A stretch of DNA of 64,000 nt from Pseudanabaena sp. UWO311 (GCF_006937785.1 NZ_SJEE01000003.1:124001-188000); one strand, 5' to 3'. Counted from the first letter of the stretch, positions 17,395 through 26,185 are shown. Notes: a model not told the origin generated them from the letters alone. A program made the numbers and translations.

Positions 17395-17490
17395 GGTTTA
17401 TTAATTTTGGTTAAGAAATGCTTAACACTGGTAGGATCTAGGAAGGGGCTTTTCTCTTCTACCCAAACTAATGTATTGCGTATACCTGCT

Positions 17491-19020
17491 ATGTTGCCAG
17501 ACCATTCTGACCATTCTGTTTTTGCTGATGAGATGCCTAAAAACCTTATAAATCATAGAGATTCTGATGATCTAGATTTTAATGATGACAATGAAATTGA
17601 GGCTGACAAACCACAGGAAGCTTGTGGTGTTTTTGGGGTATTAGCGGCAGAAGGGGATGTTGCTAAACTTGTATATTTTGGACTCTATGCCTTACAACAT
17701 CGTGGGCAGGAATCAGCAGGTATTACCGTCTACGATGAGCATGGTACGACCCATACACATAAAGCGATGGGACTCGTTGCTCAAGTATTTAATGAAACGA
17801 TCCTCTCTGAAATGAAGGGAGCATTAGGGATTGGGCATAACCGCTATTCGACTACAGGTTCGAGTAAGGTTTGCAATGCTCAACCGATTGTTGTGAATAC
17901 CAGACTGGGTGATTTCTCACTTGCTCATAATGGCAATTTAGTCAACGCGACAGAGTTACGCGGTGAACTGTCAGCTCAGGGACATGCTCTCGAATCAACT
18001 ACTGATTCTGAAGGAATAGCTTTTGCCGTGGGTGAGGCAGTAGAAGAAGGTAAGGATTGGCAAGAGGCGATAGTAAAGGCGTTGCGTCGATGCCATGGAG
18101 CTTTTAGTCTAGTAATGGCAATGCCTAATGTGATCGTAGGAGCAAGAGATGCCTATGGTGTTCGTCCTTTGGTAATTGGCAAAACTGAAGATGGTTCTTA
18201 TGTTTTGTCATCTGAGACCTGCGGGTTAGATATTATTGGCGCTGAGTATGTGCGTGAGGTTCTTCCTGGGGAACTGGTGATAATTACGATCGAGAATGGG
18301 ATTCAATCTTTACAATGGGAGGAGGCTAAGCCAAAGCTATGTGTATTTGAGATGATCTATTTTGCAAGACCTGATAGTGTGATGCATGATGAAAGTCTTT
18401 ATACCTACAGACTGCGAATCGGTCGCGCATTAGCTAGAGAAAGTCCTGTAGAAGCTGATATTGTGATCGGTGTCCCAGATTCTGGTATTCCTGCGGCGAT
18501 CGGATTTTCACGAGAGTCAGGGATTCCTTACGGTGAGGCTTTGATCAAAAACCGTTACGTGGGACGGACTTTCATTCAGCCAACCCAAGCGATGCGAGAA
18601 TCAGGAATCCGCATGAAGCTCAATACCCTCAAGGATGTTTTGCAGGGTAAAAGGGTAATTGTGATCGATGATTCGATCGTAAGGGGAACGACGAGTCGTA
18701 AAATAGTTAGAGCATTGCGTGAAGCTGGTGCAATTGAGGTACATATGCGTATTTCTTCGCCGCCCGTTACTCACCCTTGTTTTTATGGTATTGATACGGA
18801 CTCGCAAGATCATTTGATTGCTTCGCACAGTTCTGTCGATGCGATCGCCAAACAGATTGAGGTTGACACGCTTGCGTATCTCAGTCACGACGAAATGTTA
18901 AAAGCGACACAAATTGATACCACGCATTTTTGCACAGCTTGTTTTACTGGGAAATATCCGATTGAAGTTCCTGATAAACTCAAGCGCACCAAACTTATGC
19001 TAGAAAATACGGCAACATGA
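17491..19020 (+). CDS. purF: Amidophosphoribosyltransferase
   Basis: First step of purine synthesis: PRPP plus glutamine gives phosphoribosylamine. I place the start at the ATG 17491 (509 residues); the frame is open back to a TTG at 17407 but the extra 28 residues are not family-like. A propeptide of about 44 residues is followed by Cys45 of the Ntn glutaminase in EACGVFGVLA, so processing to expose Cys is expected. The PRPP-binding loop is VIVIDDSIVRGTTS, and CTACFTGKYPIEVP near the C-terminus fits the Fe-S or Cys-containing PurF group. The stop codon overlaps the next gene's ATG (ATGA). Confidence 0.96.
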   Translation: MLPDHSDHSVFADEMPKNLINHRDSDDLDFNDDNEIEADKPQEACGVFGVLAAEGDVAKLVYFGLYALQHRGQESAGITVYDEHGTTHTHKAMGLVAQVFNETILSEMKGALGIGHNRYSTTGSSKVCNAQPIVVNTRLGDFSLAHNGNLVNATELRGELSAQGHALESTTDSEGIAFAVGEAVEEGKDWQEAIVKALRRCHGAFSLVMAMPNVIVGARDAYGVRPLVIGKTEDGSYVLSSETCGLDIIGAEYVREVLPGELVIITIENGIQSLQWEEAKPKLCVFEMIYFARPDSVMHDESLYTYRLRIGRALARESPVEADIVIGVPDSGIPAAIGFSRESGIPYGEALIKNRYVGRTFIQPTQAMRESGIRMKLNTLKDVLQGKRVIVIDDSIVRGTTSRKIVRALREAGAIEVHMRISSPPVTHPCFYGIDTDSQDHLIASHSSVDAIAKQIEVDTLAYLSHDEMLKATQIDTTHFCTACFTGKYPIEVPDKLKRTKLMLENTAT

Positions 19021-19478
19021 CCAAGATCCTCTTTCATCTCGCATTTCCAGTAAAAGATATTCCAAGCACCAAAGCTTTTTATATTGATGGTTTGGGTTGT
19101 TTGGCAGGACGCGAGTCAAGCGACTCGCTGATCATGAGTTTGTATGGTCACCAGTTGGTAGCGCATGTTGATCACGAGAATATTGATTCTCAACGTGGCA
19201 TCTATCCGCGACATTTCGGGTTAGTTTTTTATTCCGAAAATAACTGGATGGCTCTGTTAGAAAAAGTCCATGATAAGCGTCTTAAATTTTATCAAAAACC
19301 AAAAATTCGCTTTGTGGACACCCCTTTAGAGCATCGAACCTTTTTCTTGGCTGATAATTCAGGCAACATTTTAGAATTCAAGCATTACAAATTTGAAAAT
19401 GCAATTTTTGGTGAGACTGATTTCAACAAAGTCGGAGATTCAGACTTTGCTCAACAGATTCCTGTGGTTTCGCATTAA
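19017..19478 (+). CDS. VOC (glyoxalase/bleomycin-resistance fold) protein
   Basis: 153 residues. The fold signature starts with FHLAFPVKDIPSTKAFYIDGLGC and ends with DTPLEHRTFFLADNSGNILEFKHY, the typical betaalphabetabetabeta modules with His, Glu and Arg metal or substrate positions (H in HLAF, E in LEFKHY). Substrate not predictable. The ATG overlaps the purF stop by 4 bp, so translation is coupled to purF and the two share the terminator at 19491-19532. A role next to purine synthesis is inference from position only. Confidence 0.9.
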   Translation: MTKILFHLAFPVKDIPSTKAFYIDGLGCLAGRESSDSLIMSLYGHQLVAHVDHENIDSQRGIYPRHFGLVFYSENNWMALLEKVHDKRLKFYQKPKIRFVDTPLEHRTFFLADNSGNILEFKHYKFENAIFGETDFNKVGDSDFAQQIPVVSH

Positions 19479-19673
19479 CCTGTTGGCAAAAAACAAAAAA
19501 GAGATGGCGCTAGTACCATCTCTTTTTTGTTTAGGATTAATTCCTGCTTTTAATTTCTTACGAAGCATTTGCATTTGCTTTTTCTTTTGGCGTTGGCGAG
19601 CAGATCCACCCTTACCTTTATCGTTTCGACCTTCATTGCGCGGGGATTCCCACCGCTTTAATCTTTGGCTCAT
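19440..19673 (-). CDS. Possible small very basic protein (uncertain)
   Basis: 77 residues with an Arg/Lys/Gln-rich N-terminal half (NDKGKGGSARQRQKKKQ), like other small basic cyanobacterial proteins. Against it: the frame reads straight through the purF-VOC terminator hairpin on the opposite strand and overlaps the VOC 3' end, and no clear ribosome site precedes the ATG. The N-terminal 50 residues may be real with an unusual tail, or the whole ORF may be spurious. Confidence 0.35.
   Translation of the reverse strand: MSQRLKRWESPRNEGRNDKGKGGSARQRQKKKQMQMLRKKLKAGINPKQKRDGTSAISFLFFANRLMRNHRNLLSKV
19491..19532 (+). terminator. Intrinsic terminator of purF-VOC
   Basis: A perfect 17-bp stem (19491-19507 with 19516-19532) with a T-run, 12 bp after the VOC stop. 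Confidence 0.85.
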
Positions 19674-19753
19674 TGTTGTTTTTACCCATGTGATTAAATT
19701 TTTTGGAGATAATCTAACGATTAGTAAATTAGGAATTAGTAATTACTAGTTAT

Positions 19754-19786
19754 CAATTCGTAATTCGTAACTCGTAATTCGTAATT
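19754..19786. repeat. Short tandem repeat of AATTCGT
   Basis: Four imperfect units of TAATTCG in a row in a 195-bp spacer. This resembles the short tandemly repeated repetitive (STRR) sequences of filamentous cyanobacteria. Confidence 0.5.
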
Positions 19787-19868
19787 TACTGATTTAATAT
19801 TACGTTAGCTCACATAGGGATTACTATCACTCTTTAGAATGAGTATGTGTGATTACAAGATGCCTCAT

Positions 19869-20219
19869 TTAAGCTAATTTTTGCTTTATTTCTTCAGGGT
19901 TTCTAAATCCGATCGCGATCGCCTTACCATCTTTGACAAATAAAGGTCGTTTTAGCAACATTGAATCTTTGGCATAGGCTTCAATCCATTGGATATGTGA
20001 CCATGTATCTTTTTCAGTGCCGAGTGATCGATAGGATTGTCCAGAGGTGTTTCGCATTACTCTTTCCCCTAATGCATTTACCCATTCGGCGATCGCAGTT
20101 CGAGATGGCGGATAGTCTTTGGTATTGATAAATTCGTAGGCAATTCCTTGATTGTCTAACCAAGCGATCGCTTTTTTGCAGGTTCCACAATTGGGTATGC
20201 CATAAACTTGAATAGACAT
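19869..20219 (-). CDS. Spx/ArsC-family thioredoxin-fold protein
   Basis: 116 residues from the ATG at 20217-20219; the open frame extends 26 residues further upstream but MSIQVYGIPNCGTCKKAIAWL is the family N-terminus. CGTC (CxxC) near residue 11 is the redox centre. The NTKDYPPSRTAIAEWV and LLKRPLFVKDGKAIAIGFRNPEEI segments are typical of the Spx/MgsR/YffB group. Members are arsenate reductase-like or regulators; true ArsC needs further catalytic residues that cannot be judged here. Function left open. Monocistronic between hairpin-rich spacers. Confidence 0.88.
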   Translation of the reverse strand: MSIQVYGIPNCGTCKKAIAWLDNQGIAYEFINTKDYPPSRTAIAEWVNALGERVMRNTSGQSYRSLGTEKDTWSHIQWIEAYAKDSMLLKRPLFVKDGKAIAIGFRNPEEIKQKLA

Positions 20220-20342
20220 AAATTTTCTCGGATTATGACTTGTTAAAAAAAGATACAGGGATAGGCAAGCCCACTCCTTTAGTGGCAGATAAAACACGAC
20301 AAGGCAGCTTTGACTACCTACAGCTATTGTATGGTATTTATC

Positions 20343-20397
20343 GCAACCCTCAAATAGTGAGTAGGTGATTTGCGCCTACTCACTATTTGAGGATTGC
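20343..20397. repeat. 25-bp palindrome with two mismatches
   Basis: Arms 20343-20367 and 20373-20397 pair except at two positions. The apex region contains GATTTGCGC. Palindrome-family member in the Spx/ArsC-like gene's upstream spacer. Confidence 0.8.
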
Positions 20398-20453
20398 AGC
20401 ATTTATCGATATTCATCGGTTAAATACCTCGCAAAAAAATCATATGTTAAGTA

Positions 20454-20556
20454 ATACCAATTCACAAAAGTGTGACAACACTTCTGTGAATTAAAAAGCA
20501 AACCCTGTAAGGGTTTTAAAAACACAAAGTGGCGTAGCCACTTTGTGTTTTGGTAT
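20454..20556 (+). repeat. Compound two-hairpin repeat, copy 2
   Basis: Bounded by ATACCAA and TTGGTAT. Contains a 14-bp stem (20459-20472 with 20479-20492), a small AAACCC...GGGTTT stem (20500-20516) and a perfect 15-bp stem (20519-20533 with 20537-20551). Homologous to the minus-strand reading of 15968-16056. Confidence 0.75.
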
Positions 20557-20692
20557 AACATTATAGGTATTACCCTTTCCAGTTAACAAATGGTGGTGCA
20601 TGGCTTTGCCGCGCCCCCCATTTGTTAATTTTATAACGCCTATTCTTTTAGTGGGAAGGGAGTAGTTGACATGGATATAGTCATAAAGATCG

Positions 20693-23623
20693 CTAATGCT
20701 TCCGTCTTCTACTGCGCAGAAATCGTTTGCGAAGTTCTTCTGCACCTAGTAAGATTGGTGGGCAGACCAGCAAAAATAGCCATTGCCATGATGTTAGTGG
20801 GGCTGTAGAGAAAATTTGTCTTAGGGACGAGACTTCAATAATTGAGATAATTAATATCCATTCTGTAGCAATTCCTAGCCAAATAAAAGGATTAGAAAAG
20901 AATCCTAATCGAAAGATGGAAGTTTGTTCGGAGCGGCAGGCGAAAACGTTCCCATCTTGACAGGCGACGATAATTGCTAGAGTCATCGTTGTAGCTTGAG
21001 CATAAATGAAGGTAATCTCTGGATTAGCAGTACGAGAAAGTATGGATGGCGCAATCGATTGCAATGATTTGAAGTCATAACCATAGCTGTGCCACACCCA
21101 AAAGAAACCAAGCATTCCTAATGCTGCTTCGATTAAGCCGAGGAAGCAGTAAGCGCGTAGAAGCAGAGACCGATCAAGAAGAGGTTGCGATTTTGCGCGA
21201 GGCGGTAACTGCATCGTTCCTAATTCCGCACGCTCGGTTCCTAAAGCTAGTGCAGGCAAAATATCCGTTCCTAAATCAACAATTAGAATTTGCATGATAA
21301 TTAGGGCAGGAGGGATTTTGAGGATCACCATAGCGAGAAATGGTACTAGTTCCGCAACATTGGATGCCAGAATGTAGGTCATAAACTTACGAATATTTTG
21401 ATACACGGATCGCCCTTGCTCGATCGCTACCACAATCGTGGCAAAGTTATCATCGGTTAGCACAATATCAGCAGCTTCCCGTGCCACATCCGTACCGTTC
21501 TGTCCCATCGCTACACCAATATTTGCAGCCCGTAAGGCAGGAGCATCATTTACTCCATCCCCTGTAACCGCAACGATTTCACCAATATCTTTGTAAGCTT
21601 GGACTAAACGCAATTTATGTTCAGGTGACATCCGCGCAAACACTAGTCCATGCCGATATTTCACAACTTGCCTTAGTTGCGCGTCGGAGAGATGTCCCAT
21701 CCCTTCACCAGTGACTACCCGCACGCGATCTCCAACCAGTCCAATTTGACGGGCGATCGCTTCAGCAGTGAGTCCATAATCACCCGTGACCATCGTCACC
21801 TTAATCCCAGCTTGATGGCATTGGGCGATCGCCTTTGGTACTTCGTCACGGGGCGGATCGAACATGGCTACTAGACCAATAAAAATCAGATTCTGTTCTA
21901 ATTCCTGTGCCTTGAGATCAATCAGTTCTTGCCCACCACGACGCGCCGCCAGTCCTAACACCCGAAATCCCTGCTTGGCTAAATCATCATTTGCTGTAAC
22001 TACTTCTTGCCAATAGTCATGGGTCAATTCTTGCTGAACACCATCACGCAAAATCCAATGACAATGTTTGAGAACTTCTAATGGTGCGCCCTTGGTGAAT
22101 GCAAGATTGGGAAGTTCATCTGCCCATAGTTCCGATGATTGCCAATTTAAAATGACGGTCATCATTAGTCGGCGAGAGTCAAAGGGAATTTCTCGTAACC
22201 GTGGAAACTTCTTTTGCAAATTCTCCAAATTTAGTTCTGCTTTTGCCGCAGCTACTAATAGAGCCGCTTCTGTCGGATCGCCAATTTCTTGCCAACGACT
22301 AGGTGCATTAAGATGCACTAAACGCGCATTAGAACACAGTGCTGAACCAATTAGCAGGATCTGAGCTTTCCACGTAATCTCGGAATCAGAGGGCATATTT
22401 ACCTTGCCACTGGTGGGATCGTAGCCTGCGCCTGTGACTTCAATTAATCTATTGGTTTGCTGAGCATTGGTCTCAGCATTAGGTTCGGAATTATCGTTTA
22501 GATCTGGTTGTGTCGGTAGCCACAAATAACGCACCGTCATTTCATTTTTGGTTAATGTCCCAGTCTTATCGGTGCAAATAACCGTGGTAGCACTTAGAGA
22601 CTCTACAGCCGAAAGCCTTCTCACTAGAGCATTTTTCCTTGCCATTCGCCGTACACCGATCGCTAAAGACAACGTTACAGTTGGTAATAATCCCTCTGGT
22701 ACTAATGCAACAATGATCCCGATCGCAAAAATGAAGCTTTCTTTTACTTCTATACCGACCAGAAAGTAAGCCAGCACAAAGACAAGCACTCCCATACTGA
22801 CTGCGATCGCGGTAATGATCCGCACAATTCGCGAAACTTGAATTTCTAACGTACTGGGCTCACGCTTTACCTCTGTAGTTAAATGGGCGACCTGTCCAAA
22901 CTCAGTCTCAGCGCCCGTTGCATAGACAACTGCTACTGCTCGTCCTGCCGCTACCGTTGAACCTGCCAACACAAGGTTGGCAATTTCCGATGGATTCACT
23001 TTTTCCTGCATCGGCTGTTCGCCTTGACGTAGCATCGTTTTACCGCCACGCACTGACACTGTCTCGCGCAACCTCACTGGATAAGGACTTCGTGCTACGG
23101 GTAAAGATTCTCCCGTCATTACAGATACATCTAGATACAAACTTTCTGCTGATATCAACCGCGCATCGGCGGAAATGCGATCGCCTTCTTCCAATTGCAT
23201 GACATCGCCACGCACCAGTTCCCTAGAGGGAATTTGCTTTAATTCACCGTCTCGATAAACTTTCACTTGCATCGGTAAAACTTTTTTGAGAGCTGATAGC
23301 GCTTTCTCCGCTTGAAACTCTTGCCAAAAGCTAAAGATGGCATTAATCCAGATCACTGACCAGACTGCCCAACCAAGTTCAGGAGTGCGGGAAATAAAGG
23401 CAAGAATCCCTGCGATCCAGAGTAGGAGAGCCATAAAATGAGTTAACTGATCGGCAAACCGCAACCACAAAGGACGATGGGCAGGTTCAGGCAATTCATT
23501 TGCACCAAATTTCTCTAATCGCGATTGCGCTTCTATTTGCGATAATCCATCGGCAGCAGTGCCAAGAGATTCGTATACTTCTTCAAAGGACAATGCCCAT
23601 AGTGGCTGGTGAAGTGATGCCAT
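20693..23623 (-). CDS. Cation-translocating P-type ATPase (type II)
   Basis: ATP-driven cation pump of the inner membrane. 976 residues, full length. N-terminal cation-ATPase domain (LGTAADGLSQIEAQSRLEKFGANELPE), actuator VMTGESLPV, phosphorylation motif DKTGTLTKNE, nucleotide-domain KGAPLEVL, and hinge VTGDGVNDAPAL. The M4 motif VPEGLLPTVTLSLAIGVRRMARKN follows the PEGLL pattern of type II pumps, so Ca2+ or Na+/K+ are the likely ions; heavy-metal CPx is absent. About ten membrane segments. Monocistronic. The 5' region carries two hairpins before the divergent kinase gene. Confidence 0.95.
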   Translation of the reverse strand: MASLHQPLWALSFEEVYESLGTAADGLSQIEAQSRLEKFGANELPEPAHRPLWLRFADQLTHFMALLLWIAGILAFISRTPELGWAVWSVIWINAIFSFWQEFQAEKALSALKKVLPMQVKVYRDGELKQIPSRELVRGDVMQLEEGDRISADARLISAESLYLDVSVMTGESLPVARSPYPVRLRETVSVRGGKTMLRQGEQPMQEKVNPSEIANLVLAGSTVAAGRAVAVVYATGAETEFGQVAHLTTEVKREPSTLEIQVSRIVRIITAIAVSMGVLVFVLAYFLVGIEVKESFIFAIGIIVALVPEGLLPTVTLSLAIGVRRMARKNALVRRLSAVESLSATTVICTDKTGTLTKNEMTVRYLWLPTQPDLNDNSEPNAETNAQQTNRLIEVTGAGYDPTSGKVNMPSDSEITWKAQILLIGSALCSNARLVHLNAPSRWQEIGDPTEAALLVAAAKAELNLENLQKKFPRLREIPFDSRRLMMTVILNWQSSELWADELPNLAFTKGAPLEVLKHCHWILRDGVQQELTHDYWQEVVTANDDLAKQGFRVLGLAARRGGQELIDLKAQELEQNLIFIGLVAMFDPPRDEVPKAIAQCHQAGIKVTMVTGDYGLTAEAIARQIGLVGDRVRVVTGEGMGHLSDAQLRQVVKYRHGLVFARMSPEHKLRLVQAYKDIGEIVAVTGDGVNDAPALRAANIGVAMGQNGTDVAREAADIVLTDDNFATIVVAIEQGRSVYQNIRKFMTYILASNVAELVPFLAMVILKIPPALIIMQILIVDLGTDILPALALGTERAELGTMQLPPRAKSQPLLDRSLLLRAYCFLGLIEAALGMLGFFWVWHSYGYDFKSLQSIAPSILSRTANPEITFIYAQATTMTLAIIVACQDGNVFACRSEQTSIFRLGFFSNPFIWLGIATEWILIISIIEVSSLRQIFSTAPLTSWQWLFLLVCPPILLGAEELRKRFLRSRRRKH

Positions 23624-23683
23624 GCTGGTCTACTCCTATTAATTCCTCATCTAGCGTTTTTCAATTGAATATGTACTCATTTG

Positions 23684-23727
23684 AAAATAAAAACTCAATC
23701 TCAGTGAGATTTTTGAGTTTTTATTTT
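23684..23727. repeat. 15-bp stem hairpin in the ATPase upstream region
   Basis: Arms 23684-23698 and 23713-23727 are complementary (AAAATAAAAACTCAA type), with an inner TCTCA/TGAGA pairing. It lies upstream of the P-type ATPase start. Confidence 0.7.
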
Positions 23728-23801
23728 GCCTAAGACAAAATGAAAATCACTATAAATATAAACCTAGCACCAGAGGCTTTAGCGAAATCTTAAGACTACG
23801 C

Positions 23802-23866
23802 CAAACGCCACAAAGATTATTGAAAGTGTTGTTTTACAACACTTTCAATAATCTTTGTGGCGTTTG
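23802..23866. repeat. 31-bp perfect palindrome, loop TTT, between divergent genes
   Basis: Arms 23802-23832 and 23836-23866 are exact complements around TTT; inner core AAGTGTTGT-TTT-ACAACACTT. It lies between the divergent ATPase and kinase genes and ends 18 bp before a TATAAT, so it abuts or overlaps the kinase promoter. Confidence 0.92.
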
Positions 23867-23884
23867 TTTGATCGAACATTGCTG

Positions 23885-23890
23885 TATAAT
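23885..23890 (+). promoter_or_regulatory. TATAAT -10-like element before the kinase gene
   Basis: A perfect TATAAT lies only 6 bp before the preferred ATG at 23897. If used, the mRNA would be leaderless or the start would be further downstream. No convincing -35 element; the palindrome's right arm occupies that position. Confidence 0.35.
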
Positions 23891-23896
23891 GACAAC

Positions 23897-25429
23897 ATGT
23901 TAGGCAAGCTACTTGATCGCCGCTATCGTATTATCAGAGAGTTAGCAGAAGGAGGTTTTTCGCAAACTTATCTTGCTGAAGATACTCGCTTGCCCAAAAA
24001 TCCTCAATGCGTGGTCAAGCATCTTAATCCCACCATTGATGATCCTGTTTTCACCCAAAAGGCTTTGGAACTATTTAAAGCAGAAGCCGAAACATTACAA
24101 GAATTGGGAAAACATGATCTGATTCCCCAACTTTATGCATATTTTCAAGAGAGCAAAGAGTTCTATCTCGTTCAAGAATTTATCGCAGGACATCCCCTCA
24201 GCCAAGAAATGCCTCCTGGTAGTCAAATGGCTGAAGCCAGAGTTGCTCAAATCATAAAAGAAGTATTAGAAATCCTGCAATTTGTTCATAAGTACAATGT
24301 CATTCATCGCGATATCAAACCTAGTAATTTGATTCGTCGTCATAGTGATGGCAAACTAGTATTAATTGATTTTGGCACTGTAAAGCAAGTCCAAATGGAA
24401 GTAGCAAGCGCCCATCATAAAGCCAAGGTGACATTACCAATTGGTACGCCTGGGTATATGTCATACGAACAAGAGCGTGGTCAATCTGTATCAAATAGCG
24501 ACATCTATTCTTTGGGGATGCTAGCACTGCAAGCTTTGACAGGTAAGCATCCTAGCCAGTTCCCAAGAGATCGCGACAATGAGATTACTTGGCGCAGCTA
24601 TGCAAAAGTTAGTCGTGAATTCGCCGCAGTTTTAGATCGGATGGCACGTTGCAATCCACGCGATCGCTATCAGACAGTTGATGAAGTCCTAAAAGACATC
24701 GCGAAACTACCAAAACTAAGTACGGTTTCTCCTAGAATTACTGATGATCGGGAGGTTAAGTCAAATCCTCTATTATTGACATCTGCGATCGCTTTGTTAG
24801 CTTTAACTGGTGGAATTTATCTGTTTAGTACAGGATGGAACCCTCTCAAAAGCAATAGCCTGCCAATTAACAGCCTTAGTCCTACCCCCAGTCTTTCTGT
24901 CGCCACACCTGAGACTTCATCTTCTCCTTTAGTTCAGCCCTCAGCAGCACCTTTATCAGATCGCAAGGCTAACTATGGGCAATTAGGTATCTATCTCAAA
25001 GAAAAAAACTGGAAAGCCGCAGATCATGAAACCTATTTATTGCTTCTCAAAGCCGCAGGAAATCAATCTGAACGTGATGGAACATTTCACCCCGATGAAT
25101 TTAATCAAATTACTTGTGCGGATCTAGTTTTAATTGATCAGTTATGGACACAGGCAAGCAATGGCAAGCAGGGATTAACAGCTCAGAAAAAGATTTACGA
25201 AGATTTTGCTAAAGATATTCGTAAAACATACGAAAACATTGGTTGGTTCAGTCCATCTGGTGAACTTGCGATCGATACTGCCTATGATCGCAAAACTACA
25301 AGATGGGAATACATTGAGGGTCGCCAGCCTAATTTTAAATCTCCGCCCGTTGGTCACCTGCCATTTTTGCTACGCGATCCCAACAAAAATTTTGAGCGCA
25401 TGGCTACCTTATATCGATGCTCATCTTAA
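23897..25429 (+). CDS. Serine/threonine protein kinase with C-terminal GUN4 domain
   Basis: I start at ATG 23897 (MLGKLLDRRYRIIRELAEGGFSQTYLAEDT), 14 codons inside the open frame, because the kinase fold begins there. 510 residues. Gly-rich loop LAEGGFSQTYLA, catalytic HRDIKPSN and DFGTVKQ are all intact, followed by the APE-equivalent GYMSYEQ. A membrane segment (LLLTSAIALLALTGGIYLF) near 310 separates it from a Ser/Pro-rich linker. The last about 150 residues form a GUN4 domain: YGQLGIYLKEKNWKAADHETYLLLLKAAG and CADLVLIDQLWTQASNGKQGL. GUN4 domains bind porphyrins in the Mg-chelatase regulator, so a tetrapyrrole-sensing kinase is a plausible inference. Confidence 0.93.
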   Translation: MLGKLLDRRYRIIRELAEGGFSQTYLAEDTRLPKNPQCVVKHLNPTIDDPVFTQKALELFKAEAETLQELGKHDLIPQLYAYFQESKEFYLVQEFIAGHPLSQEMPPGSQMAEARVAQIIKEVLEILQFVHKYNVIHRDIKPSNLIRRHSDGKLVLIDFGTVKQVQMEVASAHHKAKVTLPIGTPGYMSYEQERGQSVSNSDIYSLGMLALQALTGKHPSQFPRDRDNEITWRSYAKVSREFAAVLDRMARCNPRDRYQTVDEVLKDIAKLPKLSTVSPRITDDREVKSNPLLLTSAIALLALTGGIYLFSTGWNPLKSNSLPINSLSPTPSLSVATPETSSSPLVQPSAAPLSDRKANYGQLGIYLKEKNWKAADHETYLLLLKAAGNQSERDGTFHPDEFNQITCADLVLIDQLWTQASNGKQGLTAQKKIYEDFAKDIRKTYENIGWFSPSGELAIDTAYDRKTTRWEYIEGRQPNFKSPPVGHLPFLLRDPNKNFERMATLYRCSS

Positions 25430-25448
25430 TTTTTAAAAGGATAGAAAT

Positions 25449-26051
25449 ATGAGATTAAATTTGCGTAACCTATTTCTCTTATTAATAACTTCAAGCTCAA
25501 TTAGCTCTGTAATGTTGAGTCCTCATGCTGCGATCGCTCAAGTTGCTGATGTCCCCAATCCCGATAGTAATGGGGACTTTAGATCCGCTTTTCAAAGGGG
25601 GAATCGTGGTTTCTATACCATTAGCAAATGGCTAGTCATACAACCAATGGGATCTGGTGTAGAAGATTATGCTTTAAATTGTCGATACACCCCGAATGGA
25701 CAGATTAGGTCGCGGATTCAAAGAGGCGCGATCATTACGGCAGTTTTTAAAGGAACTCCAAATCTACATAGAGCTGAACCTCCTGAGCCATCTAGTGATG
25801 CGATCGCTTTAGACAGTGACGGCACTCCTTGGTTAAGAGTTAAGGGTTCACAGAATGAATTGGCTTATCCAGCTAAGCCAGCTAATTTTGATCAATTAGG
25901 TGAGTGCTATGTCAGAGCTACCTTAAAGTACATTGCCCCGATTAATCCTGATTCTCTGATGGCTTATAGCTCTAATACATATTGCAAGGAGCTGCCACTA
26001 TATTGCCAACCCAAACTTCTAAAATGGTTGTCATTGGGGTACACCCCATAG
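25449..26051 (+). CDS. Exported hypothetical protein
   Basis: 200 residues. A signal peptide is evident (LRNLFLLLITSSSISSVMLSPHAAIAQVAD, cleavage after AIAQ likely). The mature part has four cysteines (NCRYT, GECYV, NTYCKELPLYCQP) and a TPWLRVKGS segment resembling bacterial SH3-like surface domains. No firm family. It starts 20 bp after the kinase stop, with an AAAGGATAG ribosome site, so it is probably co-transcribed with the kinase and could be its periplasmic partner. Confidence 0.7.
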   Translation: MRLNLRNLFLLLITSSSISSVMLSPHAAIAQVADVPNPDSNGDFRSAFQRGNRGFYTISKWLVIQPMGSGVEDYALNCRYTPNGQIRSRIQRGAIITAVFKGTPNLHRAEPPEPSSDAIALDSDGTPWLRVKGSQNELAYPAKPANFDQLGECYVRATLKYIAPINPDSLMAYSSNTYCKELPLYCQPKLLKWLSLGYTP

Positions 26052-26060
26052 TTACCGTGT

Positions 26061-26125
26061 AAAACCAGAAGATTTTAGTTGAGAGTGTTGCAAAGCAACA
26101 CTCTCAACTAAAATCTTCTGGTTTT
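26061..26125. repeat. 31-bp perfect palindrome, loop AAA
   Basis: Arms 26061-26091 and 26095-26125 are exact complements; inner core GAGTGTTGC-AAA-GCAACACTC. Its outer word AAATCTTCTGGTT recurs outside the palindrome at 26207-26219. Confidence 0.92.
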
Positions 26126-26126
26126 T

Positions 26127-26185
26127 ATAAAAATCGTTTTTTTGAAAGCCCACCTTAGGTGGGCTTTCAAAAAAACGATTTTTAT
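26127..26185. repeat. 28-bp perfect palindrome, loop TTA
   Basis: Arms 26127-26154 and 26158-26185 are exact complements, one base after the preceding 31-bp palindrome. Apex GCCCACC-TTA-GGTGGGC lacks the GC-TTY-GC core. Together the pair form a 125-bp double hairpin between the exported-protein gene and nrdR. Confidence 0.92.

Larger units (their letters stand above)
20220..20692. other. 473-bp spacer containing three hairpin elements
   Basis: Contains palindromes at 20343-20397, the compound repeat at 20454-20556 and an imperfect hairpin at 20583-20628 (AACAAATGG arms, GGCTTTGCC apex). No gene supported. Confidence 0.7.
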
